A DNA stretch of 64,000 nucleotides from Billgrantia bachuensis (lineage in GTDB: Bacteria; Pseudomonadota; Gammaproteobacteria; Pseudomonadales; Halomonadaceae). This document shows positions 34,020-42,973 of this stretch, one piece after another. Below the pieces are notes generated by a model. It was not told where the DNA came from. It searched no databases and saw only the letters and a list, made by a program, of their open reading frames with translations. The stretch lies in assembly GCF_011742165.1 (NCBI RefSeq), contig NZ_JAAQTO010000047.1, forward strand, positions 1 to 64,000, written 5' to 3'. The position numbers and the translations under genes are program-made. Position 1 is the stretch's first letter; every line of letters begins with the position of its first letter.

Positions 34020-34906
34020 TGGAGCTGCTTTACGAGTGGCTGATTGCGCCCTTCGATTACGGTTTCATGCGCCGCGCGGCGGTGGCCGGCCTGGCCCTGT
34101 CGCTGGCCGCTCCGCCCATTGGCGTGTTCCTGATGCTGCGCGGCATGAGCCTGATCGGTGACGCCATGGCTCATGCCATTCTGCCCGGCGTGGCACTGGG
34201 CTTTCTGCTGGCGGGTTTCTCGCTGCCGATCATGAGCCTGGGTGGCGTGCTGTCGGGGCTGTTGATTGCGGTGCTGGCGGGCAGCGTGTCGCAAATGACC
34301 GGGCACAGGGAGGACTCGGCCATGGCCAGTTTCTTCCTGATCTCGCTGGCGGCGGGGGTCATGCTGGTCTCGCTGGGTGGCAGCAGCGTCGATCTCACAC
34401 ATGTGCTGTTCGGCTCGATCCTGGCGGTGAACTCCACCGCGCTGGTGCTGATCGCGACGATCAGCAGCGTGATCGTGATCACTCTGGCGCTGATCTTCCG
34501 CGCCCTGGTGGTCGAATGCCTCGACCCGCTGTTCCTGCGCGGCCAGGGCATGCAGGGCAGCCTGGTGCACGGCATCTTCCTCGGCCTGGTGGTGCTCAAC
34601 CTTACCGCCGGCTTCCAGACCCTTGGCACCCTGATGGCCGTGGGCCTGATGATGCTGCCGGCCACCACGGCGCGCTTCTGGAGCAAGCGCCTGGAGGGGC
34701 TGATTACCGTCGCCATTCTGCTGGCCGCTGTCGCCAGCCTCGGCGGCCTGCTGCTCTCCTACCACCTCAGCGTTCCCTCGGGGCCGGCCATCATCCTGCT
34801 GGCAGGCGCGGGCTATGTGCTCTCCGCGCTGCTCGGCCGCCACCATAGCCTGAGGGCGAAACTTCAGCGTCATGCCGTACCCCTCGGCGCACCAGAACCG
34901 CACTGA
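34016..34906 (+). CDS. znuB: Zinc ABC transporter permease ZnuB
   Basis: The 296-residue ABC-3 permease carries the motif LRGMSLIGDAMAHAILPGVA and multiple hydrophobic segments ending GPAIILLAGAGYVLSALLG. It forms the zinc channel with ZnuC. The four-base overlap with znuC and the 30-base gap to znuA show an operon. Its similarity to the orphan permease at 32093 points to a tandem duplication of this gene. Confidence 0.9.
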   Translation: MMELLYEWLIAPFDYGFMRRAAVAGLALSLAAPPIGVFLMLRGMSLIGDAMAHAILPGVALGFLLAGFSLPIMSLGGVLSGLLIAVLAGSVSQMTGHREDSAMASFFLISLAAGVMLVSLGGSSVDLTHVLFGSILAVNSTALVLIATISSVIVITLALIFRALVVECLDPLFLRGQGMQGSLVHGIFLGLVVLNLTAGFQTLGTLMAVGLMMLPATTARFWSKRLEGLITVAILLAAVASLGGLLLSYHLSVPSGPAIILLAGAGYVLSALLGRHHSLRAKLQRHAVPLGAPEPH

Positions 34907-34936
34907 GTAAAACACTAACACCTGAGGAGGCTTTCC

Positions 34937-36040
34937 ATGCGACACGTTACATCCGCCGCCCTGATGCTGGGCGCTTCGGCCATGCTGGCGCTGCCTGCCG
35001 CCATTGCCGCCGAACGCGTTCAGGTCGTCACCAGCTTCAGCATCCTGGCCGACATGGTGCAGAACGTGGGCGGCGAGCATGTGGAGGTCACCTCGCTGGT
35101 CGGCCCCGACAGCGATACCCATGTCTTCTCCCCCAGCCCGCGTGAGGCGCGCTCGCTCGCCGAGGCCGACCTGGTGGTGTTCAACGGCCTTATGTTCGAG
35201 GGCTGGATGGAGCGGCTGATCGATTCCAGCGACTACAGTGGCCCGCTGGTGACGGCCAGCGACGGCATCGACAAGCTCGACTACCACGGCCAGGACAACG
35301 CGCATGCTCACGGTCACGACGACCATGAAGATGACCACGACGACTATGGGCATGAAGACCATGGGCATGACGATCACAGACACGATGATCATGACGATCA
35401 CGGCCAGGAAGAGGCGGCTGGCCACGACGATCACGACCATGGCGACGACGACCCGCACGGTTGGCAGGACCTGGCCATGGGCAAGGTCTACGTGGGCAAC
35501 ATTCGCGATGGCCTGATCGAGGCGGACCCGGACAACGAGGCCGCCTACCGGGAGAACGCCGAGCGCTACATCAACGAGCTGGAAGCCACCGACACCGAGA
35601 TTCGCGAGCTTCTGGGCGAAGTGCCGCCTTCCACCAGCGTGATCACCGGCCACGACTCCTTCGGCTATTTTTCCAATGCCTACGGCATTCGCTTCCTCTC
35701 GCCGGTGGGGCTCTCCACCGAGGCCGAACCCAGCGCCGCCGACATGGCGCAGCTGATCGACGTGATTCGCGAGCAGAACGTACGCGCCCTGTTCCACGAG
35801 AACATGACCAGCCCGGCGGTGATCAACCAGCTCGCCGAGGAGACCGGCCTGCCCATCGCCGGCACGCTCTATGCCGATGCCCTGGCGACCGAAGGCGAGG
35901 CCAGCACCTACCTGGGCATGATGCGCCACAACGCCCAGGTACTGCACGATGCCCTGGCCGAGCCGGGCCACGACGACCATGGTCTCGATGGCGATGACCA
36001 TGACGATCACGGCCATGACGACCACGATCACGATCACTAG
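34937..36040 (+). CDS. znuA: Zinc ABC transporter binding protein ZnuA
   Basis: The 367-residue cluster A-I binding protein has a Sec signal (LMLGASAMLALPAAIAA), then VVTSFSILADMVQNVGGEHV and the zinc-ligand histidine in DTHVFSPSP. A long His/Asp-rich loop at about residues 116-173 (repeats of HDDH and HEDHGHDDH) and a second His/Asp tail at the C-terminus (last 20 residues) are typical of ZnuA and buffer zinc in the periplasm. Conserved His in TGHDSFGYF is present. AGGAGG precedes the ATG; a terminator follows. Confidence 0.94.
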   Translation: MRHVTSAALMLGASAMLALPAAIAAERVQVVTSFSILADMVQNVGGEHVEVTSLVGPDSDTHVFSPSPREARSLAEADLVVFNGLMFEGWMERLIDSSDYSGPLVTASDGIDKLDYHGQDNAHAHGHDDHEDDHDDYGHEDHGHDDHRHDDHDDHGQEEAAGHDDHDHGDDDPHGWQDLAMGKVYVGNIRDGLIEADPDNEAAYRENAERYINELEATDTEIRELLGEVPPSTSVITGHDSFGYFSNAYGIRFLSPVGLSTEAEPSAADMAQLIDVIREQNVRALFHENMTSPAVINQLAEETGLPIAGTLYADALATEGEASTYLGMMRHNAQVLHDALAEPGHDDHGLDGDDHDDHGHDDHDHDH

Positions 36041-36057
36041 TAACCTTCCTGCATGAC

Positions 36058-36091
36058 GAAAAAGGCGCCACCTGCATGGGGCGCCTTTTTT
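36058..36091 (+). terminator. Rho-independent terminator of the znuCBA operon
   Basis: GGCGCC (36064-36069) pairs with GGCGCC (36080-36085), extended by five A upstream and followed by six T (36086-36091). A classic intrinsic terminator 18 bases after the znuA stop. Confidence 0.9.
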
Positions 36092-36202
36092 GTTGCCTCG
36101 AACGGGCCCCATGCGCAAACACCAGGAAGCGCGACTAAGCTGGTAGGCCTCTCATCGCAATCGCCCCAACCCTGACAGAACAAACAGAAGGGAGGAAGCA
36201 GC

Positions 36203-37312
36203 ATGCATGACGATACCCAGCACGACCTCGGGGAGGTGGCTCACCCACTGACGCGCCGTTCATTCCTCGGCGTGGCGGCGGCGGCAAGTGCAACGATGGC
36301 GCTCAAGCCTGGGCAGTTATTCGCTCAGGAGCGACCCTGGGACGGCTCTCTCGTGTCCTACCCCGACCCAGCCATCGAGGTCATCGACGAACGTTTCGGC
36401 GCCTACCGCCTGGCCAATGCGGCGGTCGAGCGCCTGGCTACAGGTTTTCGCTGGGCGGAGGGGCCGGTCTATTTCGGCGACGGCGGCTTTCTCGTCTGGA
36501 GCGACATCCCCAACAACCGGCAGATGCGCTGGCTCGAGGATACCGGCGATGTGAGCGTCTTCCGCCAGGCCTCAAACTACTCCAACGGCAACACGCGGGA
36601 TCGCGAGGGGCGGCTGCTGTCCTGCGAGCACGACACGCGCCGCGTGACCCGCACCGAGCATGACGGCACCATCACCGTGCTGGCCGACGAGTTCGAGGGC
36701 AAGCCGCTCAATGCTCCCAACGACGTCATCGTGCACCCCGACGGTGGCATCTGGTTCACCGACCCGGGCTACGGCATCCTGATGCACTACGAGGGGCATA
36801 TCGCCGACTTCGAGCTGCCCGAAGCCGTCTATCGCATCGATCCTGGCAGCGGCCGGTTAGAGAAGATGGCCGAAGTCTTGAAGCCCAACGGCATCGCCTT
36901 TTCGCCCGACTACTCCCGCCTGTACGTATCCGATACGGGTGGCACCCACACCCCCGGCCATCCCCACCAGATCCTGGTCTGGGACGTCGTGGACGACGGT
37001 ACCCGCCTGGCCAACGAGCGCCAGTTCGCCGAGGTCGGGCCGGGCTTCATCGACGGCATGGCCGCAGACATGGACGGCAACCTCTGGTGCGGGGCGGTCT
37101 TCGGCGGCCTGTTCGATGCCGAGGACCACGATGGCGTCCACATCTATGCCGACGACGGCACACTGATCGGCAAGATTCACTTGCCGGAACCCTGCGCCAA
37201 TGTCTGCTTCGGCGGCCGCAGGCGCAACCGTCTGTTCATGACCGCCAGCCAGTCGCTCTATGCCGTCTACGTCGAGACCCAGGGGGTCGCGGTCTGGGCC
37301 GGCAACACGTAG
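36203..37312 (+). CDS. SMP-30/gluconolactonase family protein, Tat-exported
   Basis: The 369-residue protein has a twin-arginine signal (LTRRSFLGVAAAASATMAL) and an SMP-30/LRE-like beta-propeller: AEGPVYFGDGGFLVWSDIP, NAPNDVIVHPDGGIWFTDPG and DGMAADMDGNLWCG. These contain the metal-binding Glu, Asn and Asp of gluconolactonases, which open sugar lactones in the periplasm. The true lactone is unknown. GGGAGGAAG precedes the ATG. It is a single gene followed by a terminator at 37340. Confidence 0.85.
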   Translation: MHDDTQHDLGEVAHPLTRRSFLGVAAAASATMALKPGQLFAQERPWDGSLVSYPDPAIEVIDERFGAYRLANAAVERLATGFRWAEGPVYFGDGGFLVWSDIPNNRQMRWLEDTGDVSVFRQASNYSNGNTRDREGRLLSCEHDTRRVTRTEHDGTITVLADEFEGKPLNAPNDVIVHPDGGIWFTDPGYGILMHYEGHIADFELPEAVYRIDPGSGRLEKMAEVLKPNGIAFSPDYSRLYVSDTGGTHTPGHPHQILVWDVVDDGTRLANERQFAEVGPGFIDGMAADMDGNLWCGAVFGGLFDAEDHDGVHIYADDGTLIGKIHLPEPCANVCFGGRRRNRLFMTASQSLYAVYVETQGVAVWAGNT

Positions 37313-37339
37313 CCCCTTCCGCTAGAGGACGCCATACAT

Positions 37340-37368
37340 GAGCGGAGGGAGCAGCCCTCCGCTCTTTT
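37340..37368 (+). terminator. Rho-independent terminator after the SMP-30 gene
   Basis: GAGCGGAGGG (37340-37349) and CCCTCCGCTC (37355-37364) form a perfect 10-bp stem with a 5-nt loop, followed by TTTTC. Confidence 0.85.
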
Positions 37369-37761
37369 CGGCACTCTTCCTTCCATTCCTTCTTCCCGTT
37401 CTTCCTTAGCGCTCCTGCTTTACCTCTCCCTGACACTCGCCTGGCACGATCCGCCACCGCTCCGATCAGGCCCATTTGCCGGCCGCCCCAAAAGACGCCT
37501 CACCGACCTCTTTTTACCTCACGACTCGAGCCCTACCCACTTCGCGGCAACGAAAGAATGGCACGAAATGCAAAAATTGTGGCGCGATGGGTAAACCTGA
37601 CGAATCGCTTTCTTCCTACCATGAACGCACGTGCCAAGGGCCAGCAGGCCTCTCACAGGCGGCCCACACCCTTTGCACAAAAGTTCACCAAACCATACAC
37701 AGGCTTATCCACAACCTGAGCCGAACGCTACAACAACAGCTACAAGAACAAAGGCCACACA
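37369..37761. other. Gene-free stretch upstream of the binding-protein gene
   Basis: This stretch of nearly 400 bases, C/T-rich at the left and A/C-rich at the right, holds no frame with credible protein character. It must contain the promoter of the gene at 37762; TTGCAC near 37673 with TACACA 17 bases on is a weak candidate. I see no RNA gene, repeat or strong hairpin in it. Confidence 0.5.
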
Positions 37762-38982
37762 ATGACAACGACACGCCGCTTCGCCCTGGGTGCGCTTGCC
37801 GCTTCCATTCTGTTCGTCGGCCAGACCGCGCAGGCCGAGATCACCGACAACGAGATCCGCATCGGTTATCTGGCCGACATGTCGGGCCCCTACCGCGACC
37901 CCATCGGCCCCATGGGGCTGGATGCCATCCAGATGGCCATCGAGGATGTCGGCGGCAGCGTGGCCGGCGCCAGCATCGAAGTCTTCAGTGCCGACGACCG
38001 CAACAGCCCCGACGTGGGTTCGAGCGTAGTGCGCGAGTGGATCGACCAACGCAACGTCGACATGGTCACCGGCCTGGTTGCCTCGTCGGTCACGCTGGCC
38101 GCCGTTCAATTGCTGGAAGAGGCGAACCGCCTGGGGCTGGTCAACGGCGCCGTCTCCTCCGGCGTGACCAACGAGAGCTGCTCGCCCAACCATATTCACT
38201 GGGTCTACGACACCTGGGCGATGTCCAACGGCACCGCCAAGGCGATCACCCAGGAGGGCCACAAGAACTGGTACCTGCTGAGTGCCGACTACTCTTTCGG
38301 CCATGCCCTGGAAGGCGACGTGGAGCGGGTGGTCAGCGAGAACGGCGGTACCGTGGTGGGCAAGGCGCGCCATCCCTTCCCCAGCAGCGACTTCTCCTCG
38401 TTCCTGCTGCAGGCCCAGGCCTCCGGGGCCGACGTGATCGCGCTCAACAATGCCGGCGCCGACACCATCAACGCCATTACCACCGCAGGAGAATTCGGCA
38501 TCACCCAGGCCGGGCAGGTGCTGGCCGGCATGGTGCTGTTCAGCACCGACGTGCGCAGCATCGGCCTCGAGGCAGCCCAAGGGCTGCAGTTCACCAAGGC
38601 CTGGTACTACGACCTCAACGACGAGACCCGCGCCTGGGCCGAGCGCTTCCGCGAGCGCACCGGCAGCATGCCGACCATGGTTCACGCCGGGCTCTACTCC
38701 AGCACCCTGCACTATCTCCAGGCGGTAGATGCCGTCGGCACCGACGAGGCCCAGGCCGTGCGCCGCCAGATGGCCGATACGCCGATCAACGACATCTTTG
38801 CCACCAATGGCTACATCCGCGAGGACGGCCGCATGGTCCATGACATGTACCTGGTCGAGGTGAAGACGCCCGAGGAGTCGCAGAACGAGGATGACCTGTT
38901 CCGCGTGGTGCGCACCATTCCCGCCGAGGAGGCGTTCCGCCCGCTGTCGGAGAGCCAGTGTCACCTGGTCGACAACACCTGA
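37762..38982 (+). CDS. Leu/Ile/Val-type ABC substrate-binding protein
   Basis: The 406-residue protein has a Sec signal (LGALAASILFVGQTAQA) and the type I periplasmic-binding fold of the LivK/urea class: IRIGYLADMSGPYRDPIGP, VGSSVVREWIDQRNVDMVTG and YLLSADYSFGHALEGD. No permease or ATPase of an HAAT transporter lies nearby, so it is either an orphan or works with one elsewhere. It is followed by an acyl-CoA synthetase, dehydrogenase and thiolase, which suggests a carboxylic acid ligand destined for CoA activation. The close spacing suggests one operon. Confidence 0.85.
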   Translation: MTTTRRFALGALAASILFVGQTAQAEITDNEIRIGYLADMSGPYRDPIGPMGLDAIQMAIEDVGGSVAGASIEVFSADDRNSPDVGSSVVREWIDQRNVDMVTGLVASSVTLAAVQLLEEANRLGLVNGAVSSGVTNESCSPNHIHWVYDTWAMSNGTAKAITQEGHKNWYLLSADYSFGHALEGDVERVVSENGGTVVGKARHPFPSSDFSSFLLQAQASGADVIALNNAGADTINAITTAGEFGITQAGQVLAGMVLFSTDVRSIGLEAAQGLQFTKAWYYDLNDETRAWAERFRERTGSMPTMVHAGLYSSTLHYLQAVDAVGTDEAQAVRRQMADTPINDIFATNGYIREDGRMVHDMYLVEVKTPEESQNEDDLFRVVRTIPAEEAFRPLSESQCHLVDNT

Positions 38983-39024
38983 GCGTTTCGTTCACGACCC
39001 ATGAACAAGCACAAGAGGACCGTC

Positions 39025-40584
39025 ATGAGCCATACAGTCGAGAATGCTCACAGCAGGATCCAGCAGAACACCATCGGCGCCGCGCTCAGCCGCAGCGCGC
39101 GCAAGCACCGCGACAGGCTGGCGCTGGCCTTCGAGGGCCGGCGCTGGAACTACACGGAACTGAACCGGGCGGTTAACCGGGTCGCCAACCGCCTGCTGGC
39201 GGCGGGCCTGGCCCCGGGCGACCGCCTGGCCGCCTACGGCAAGAATTCCGACGCCTACGTGATCGCCTGGTTGGCCTGCACCCGCGCCGGCCTGGTGCAC
39301 GTGCCGATCAACTTCGCCCTGAGCGCCGACGAGCTGCGCTATATCCTCGAGCAGTCCGGCGCCGCCGGGCTGTTGAGCGATACGAGCCTGGCCGAAAACG
39401 TGGCCAGGGCCAGCGAAGGCCTCCCCCTCACGCTCGCCGGCACCCTGCACGCCGAAACGCAGGCGGGCTTCGACGTGCTGCAGGTGGCTCTCGACGAAGC
39501 CAGCGACGACAGTGAACCGAACGTGGCCGTCGCAGCCGACAGCCTGGCCCAGCTGCTCTACACCTCGGGCACCACGGCGGCGCCCAAGGCGGCGATGATG
39601 ACCCACCAGGCGCTGCTCGCCGAGTACATGGCCTGCATGGTGGAGCTCGACATCAAGGACGACGAGCCGATGCTGGCTGCCCTGCCGCTCTACCACTCGG
39701 CGCAAATGCACGTGTTCCTGATGCCGGCGCTGCTGCTCGGTGCGCCCGTGCACCTGCGCATGGCGCCGCTGCCCGACGACTGCCTGGGCCAGATCGCAAG
39801 CCAGGGCATCGCCTCGTTCTTCGCCCCGCCCACGGTGTGGATCGGCCTGCTGCGCCACCCCGACTTCGATGCCTTCGACCTCTCCACGCTGAAGAAGGCC
39901 TACTACGGCGCCTCGATCATGCCGGTGCCGGTACTGGAAGAGCTGCAGCAGCGCCTGCCAGGCGTGGGGCTCTACAACTGCTACGGCCAGAGCGAGATCG
40001 CGCCTCTGGCCACGGTGCTGCGCCCCGAGGAGCACGCCGAGCGCCCGGCGTCGGCGGGCCGCCCCATTCTCACGGTGGAGACGCGTATCGTCGACCTGGA
40101 GATGAACGACGTGCCGCCCGGCGAGCATGGCGAGATCGTGCACCGCTCGCCGCAGCTGCTCACCGGCTACTGGGACAAGCCCGACATGACCGAGGAGGCC
40201 TTCGCCGGCGGCTGGTTCCACTCCGGCGACGTGGGCTACTTCGACGAGGCGGGCTATCTCTACGTGGTCGACCGCATCAAGGACGTGATCAATACCGGCG
40301 GCGTGGTGGTGGCCAGCCGTGAGGTCGAGGAGGGACTGTTCAAGCATCCCGCCGTCTCCGAGGTGGCCGTGATCGGCCTGCCCGATGCGAAGTGGATCGA
40401 GGCGATCACCGCCGTGGTGGTACCCCGCGAAGGCATGGAGGTGAGCGAGGAGGAGCTGATCGCCCACGCCAAGGACCACATGGCGCCCTACAAGGTGCCC
40501 AAGCGAATCCTGTTCGCCGAGGCCCTGCCCAAGAGCACCGCCGGCAAGATTCTCAAGCGCCACCTGCGCAAGGACCTGAGCTGA
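39025..40584 (+). CDS. AMP-dependent acyl-CoA synthetase
   Basis: The 519-residue protein is an ANL-superfamily ligase: phosphate loop LLYTSGTTAAPKAAMMTH, A5 motif YNCYGQSEIAP, hinge YVVDRIKDVINTGG and the catalytic lysine near the end (PKSTAGKILKR). It makes acyl-CoA from a free acid, ATP and CoA; chain length cannot be read from sequence. Start 39025 (MSHTVENA) is preferred for AGAGGA upstream over ATG 39001, which has none. It lies between the binding protein and an acyl-CoA dehydrogenase in one operon. Confidence 0.9.
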   Translation: MSHTVENAHSRIQQNTIGAALSRSARKHRDRLALAFEGRRWNYTELNRAVNRVANRLLAAGLAPGDRLAAYGKNSDAYVIAWLACTRAGLVHVPINFALSADELRYILEQSGAAGLLSDTSLAENVARASEGLPLTLAGTLHAETQAGFDVLQVALDEASDDSEPNVAVAADSLAQLLYTSGTTAAPKAAMMTHQALLAEYMACMVELDIKDDEPMLAALPLYHSAQMHVFLMPALLLGAPVHLRMAPLPDDCLGQIASQGIASFFAPPTVWIGLLRHPDFDAFDLSTLKKAYYGASIMPVPVLEELQQRLPGVGLYNCYGQSEIAPLATVLRPEEHAERPASAGRPILTVETRIVDLEMNDVPPGEHGEIVHRSPQLLTGYWDKPDMTEEAFAGGWFHSGDVGYFDEAGYLYVVDRIKDVINTGGVVVASREVEEGLFKHPAVSEVAVIGLPDAKWIEAITAVVVPREGMEVSEEELIAHAKDHMAPYKVPKRILFAEALPKSTAGKILKRHLRKDLS

Positions 40585-40587
40585 CCC

Positions 40588-41745
40588 ATGACTGAAACGC
40601 AAGACGACCTGACGCCGCTGTTCCACGACACCATTCGCCGCTTTCTCGAGCAGGAGGTGGCGCCTCACTACGAGGCGTGGGAAGCCGCCGGCGAGATGCC
40701 GCGTTCGCTGTGGCAGAAGCTCGGCGAGGCCGGCCTGCTGGGTATCGACCTACCCGAAGAGATGGGCGGCAGCGGCGCCGACTTCGCCATCGTCCAGCTG
40801 GCGCTGGAGGAGATCTCGCGTCAGGGCTTCGGCGGGTTGGCCAGCGCCTACAACATTCACGCCAACATCGTCATGCCCTACCTGCTGCACATCGCCACGC
40901 CGACGCAGCGCGAGCGCTGGCTGCCGGCCATGGCCCGCGGCGAGGCGGTCGGCGCCATCGCCATGACCGAGCCCGGCGCGGGCAGCGACCTGGCGGCGAT
41001 GAAGACCCGCGCCAGCCGCACCGACGACGGCTGGCGGCTCGACGGCAGCAAGCTGTTCATCACCAACGGCCAGGTGGCCGACCTGGTCATCGTCTGCGCC
41101 AAGACCGACCCCGGCGCCGGCGCCCGCGGCGTGTCGCTGTTCCTGGTCGACACCGCGCTTGCCGGCTTCTCCCGCGGCCAGCCGATCAAGAAGATCGGCC
41201 AGCACGCCAGCGACACCGCCGAGCTGTTCTTCGACGACCTGCGCCTGCCCGAGAATGCCCTGCTCGGCGAGGAAGGCTCGGGCTTTGCCTACCTGATGCA
41301 GGAGCTGCCCCGCGAGCGCCTCGGCGTGGCGGCCCAGGCGCTGGGCGCCATGGAAGGGGCGCTGGCGCTGACCCTCGACTACGTGCGCGAGCGTCGCGCC
41401 TTTGGCCGCGCCGTGGGCGACTTTCAGAACACCCGCTTCACCCTGGCCGAGGTGCGCGCCCAGATCGACATGGGCCGCGCCTACTTCGAGCAGTGCGTGG
41501 CCAAGTACCGCCAGGGGGAGATGAACGCCACCGACGCCGCCATTCTCAAGCTGCAGCTCAGCGAGATGCAGTGCCGCACCATCGACGCCTGCCTGCAGCT
41601 GTTCGGCGGCTATGGTTACACCCGTGAATACCCGATTTCGCGCTTCTACCTGGATGCCCGCGTGCAGACGCTCTACGCCGGCACCTCGGAAATCATGAAG
41701 GAAGTGATCGCCCGCTCGCTGCTCGGCAAGAGCACGGTGGCCTGA
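40588..41745 (+). CDS. Acyl-CoA dehydrogenase
   Basis: The 385-residue flavoprotein has the family signatures AIAMTEPGAGSDLAAMKT and LFGGYGYTREYPISRFYLDA. At the C-terminal position where most members have the catalytic Glu in YEGT, this one has YAGTSEIMKEVIARS. Glu256 in GAMEGALALT aligns with the alternative base of long-chain and isovaleryl-CoA dehydrogenases, so activity is expected. It forms the alpha,beta-double bond of the acyl-CoA made by the synthetase three bases upstream. No electron-transfer flavoprotein genes are nearby. Confidence 0.9.
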   Translation: MTETQDDLTPLFHDTIRRFLEQEVAPHYEAWEAAGEMPRSLWQKLGEAGLLGIDLPEEMGGSGADFAIVQLALEEISRQGFGGLASAYNIHANIVMPYLLHIATPTQRERWLPAMARGEAVGAIAMTEPGAGSDLAAMKTRASRTDDGWRLDGSKLFITNGQVADLVIVCAKTDPGAGARGVSLFLVDTALAGFSRGQPIKKIGQHASDTAELFFDDLRLPENALLGEEGSGFAYLMQELPRERLGVAAQALGAMEGALALTLDYVRERRAFGRAVGDFQNTRFTLAEVRAQIDMGRAYFEQCVAKYRQGEMNATDAAILKLQLSEMQCRTIDACLQLFGGYGYTREYPISRFYLDARVQTLYAGTSEIMKEVIARSLLGKSTVA

Positions 41746-41785
41746 GCGCTTCGACAAGATCTGAACGATAGACAGGAGAGACAAG

Positions 41786-42973
41786 ATGCGGCTCGATTCC
41801 GTAGTCATTCTCGGCAGTGCCCGCACCGCCATCGGCAGCTTCGGCGGCAGCCTGGCCGGGCTCGCCCCGCATGAGCTGGGCACCGCTACCGCCCGCGAGG
41901 CGCTGGTCCGCGCCGGCGTCGAGGCCGGAGAGGTCGATCACGCCGTATACGGGCATATCATCACCACCGGACCGCAGGACGCCTATCTGGCCCGCCACAT
42001 CGCGCTGGAAACCGGCGTGCCCGAGGGCGCGGCGGCGTTCAATGTCAACCGCTTGTGCGGTTCCGGGGTGCAGGCGATCCTCTCCGCCGCCCAGCAGATC
42101 GTGCTCGGCGACAGCCGCCTGGCGCTGGCCGGCGGCGCCGAATCGATGAGCCGCGGCGCCTATCTGCTGCCGCCCCAGGCGCGCAACGGGCTACGCATGG
42201 GCCACGCCAGCGTCACCGACCTGACCCTGGGCGTGCTCAGCGACCCCTTCGGCAGCGGCCACATGGGCGTGACCGCCGAGAACATCGCCAAGCGCTGCGG
42301 GCTCGGCCGCAAGGAGATCGACCGCTTCGCCCTGGAAAGCCACCGCAAGGCCGCCCGCGCCATTGCCGAGGGTCGCTTCGACGGGCAGATCGTGCCGGTC
42401 ACCGTGCGCGAGGGCAAGAACGAGCGCCAGTTCGACCGCGACGAGCACGTGCGCGACGGTGTGACGCTGGAGGATCTCGCCCGGCTCAAACCCGCCTTCG
42501 CCAAGGAGGGCGTGGTCACCGCCGGCAACGCCTCGGGCATCAACGACGGCGCCGCCACGCTGGTGCTGGCCCACGCCGACGAGGCCGACCGCCGCGGCCT
42601 CGCGCCCCGCGCCCGACTGATCGCCGCCAGCACCGCCGGGGTCGAACCCAGCGTGATGGGCCTGGGGCCGATTCCCGCCGTGCGCCGCTGCCTCGAAGAG
42701 GCCGGACTCTCCATCGCCGACATCGACGTGATCGAGTCCAACGAGGCCTTCGCCGCCCAGGCCATGGCGGTGGCCCAGGAGCTCGATTTCCCCGCCGAGC
42801 GCCTCAATCCCAACGGCGGCGCCGTGGCGCTGGGGCATCCCGTCGGTGCCACCGGCGCGATCCTCACGATCAAGGCGCTGGCCGAACTGGAGCGCACCGG
42901 CGGCCGCTACGGGCTGATCACCCTGTGCATCGGCGGCGGCCAAGGCATCGCCCGGTTGATCGAGCGTTGCTGA
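41786..42973 (+). CDS. Acetyl-CoA C-acyltransferase (thiolase)
   Basis: The 395-residue thiolase has all catalytic residues: nucleophile Cys91 (NRLCGSGVQAI), NEAFAAQA, the histidine in GGAVALGHPVGATGA and the second cysteine in LCIGGGQG near residue 381. It cleaves 3-ketoacyl-CoA or condenses two acetyl-CoA. Together with the upstream synthetase and dehydrogenase it suggests beta-oxidation of a specific acid, but hydratase and hydroxyacyl-CoA dehydrogenase are absent here. ACAGGAGAG precedes the ATG. It abuts the convergent AraC gene with no gap. Confidence 0.9.
   Translation: MRLDSVVILGSARTAIGSFGGSLAGLAPHELGTATAREALVRAGVEAGEVDHAVYGHIITTGPQDAYLARHIALETGVPEGAAAFNVNRLCGSGVQAILSAAQQIVLGDSRLALAGGAESMSRGAYLLPPQARNGLRMGHASVTDLTLGVLSDPFGSGHMGVTAENIAKRCGLGRKEIDRFALESHRKAARAIAEGRFDGQIVPVTVREGKNERQFDRDEHVRDGVTLEDLARLKPAFAKEGVVTAGNASGINDGAATLVLAHADEADRRGLAPRARLIAASTAGVEPSVMGLGPIPAVRRCLEEAGLSIADIDVIESNEAFAAQAMAVAQELDFPAERLNPNGGAVALGHPVGATGAILTIKALAELERTGGRYGLITLCIGGGQGIARLIERC

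Noticed and set aside
33920-36118. 732-codon minus-strand frame opposite znuB and znuA
   Set aside because: Composition artefact; its hydrophobic and His-rich runs mirror the His/Asp codons of ZnuA. The plus-strand operon is clear.
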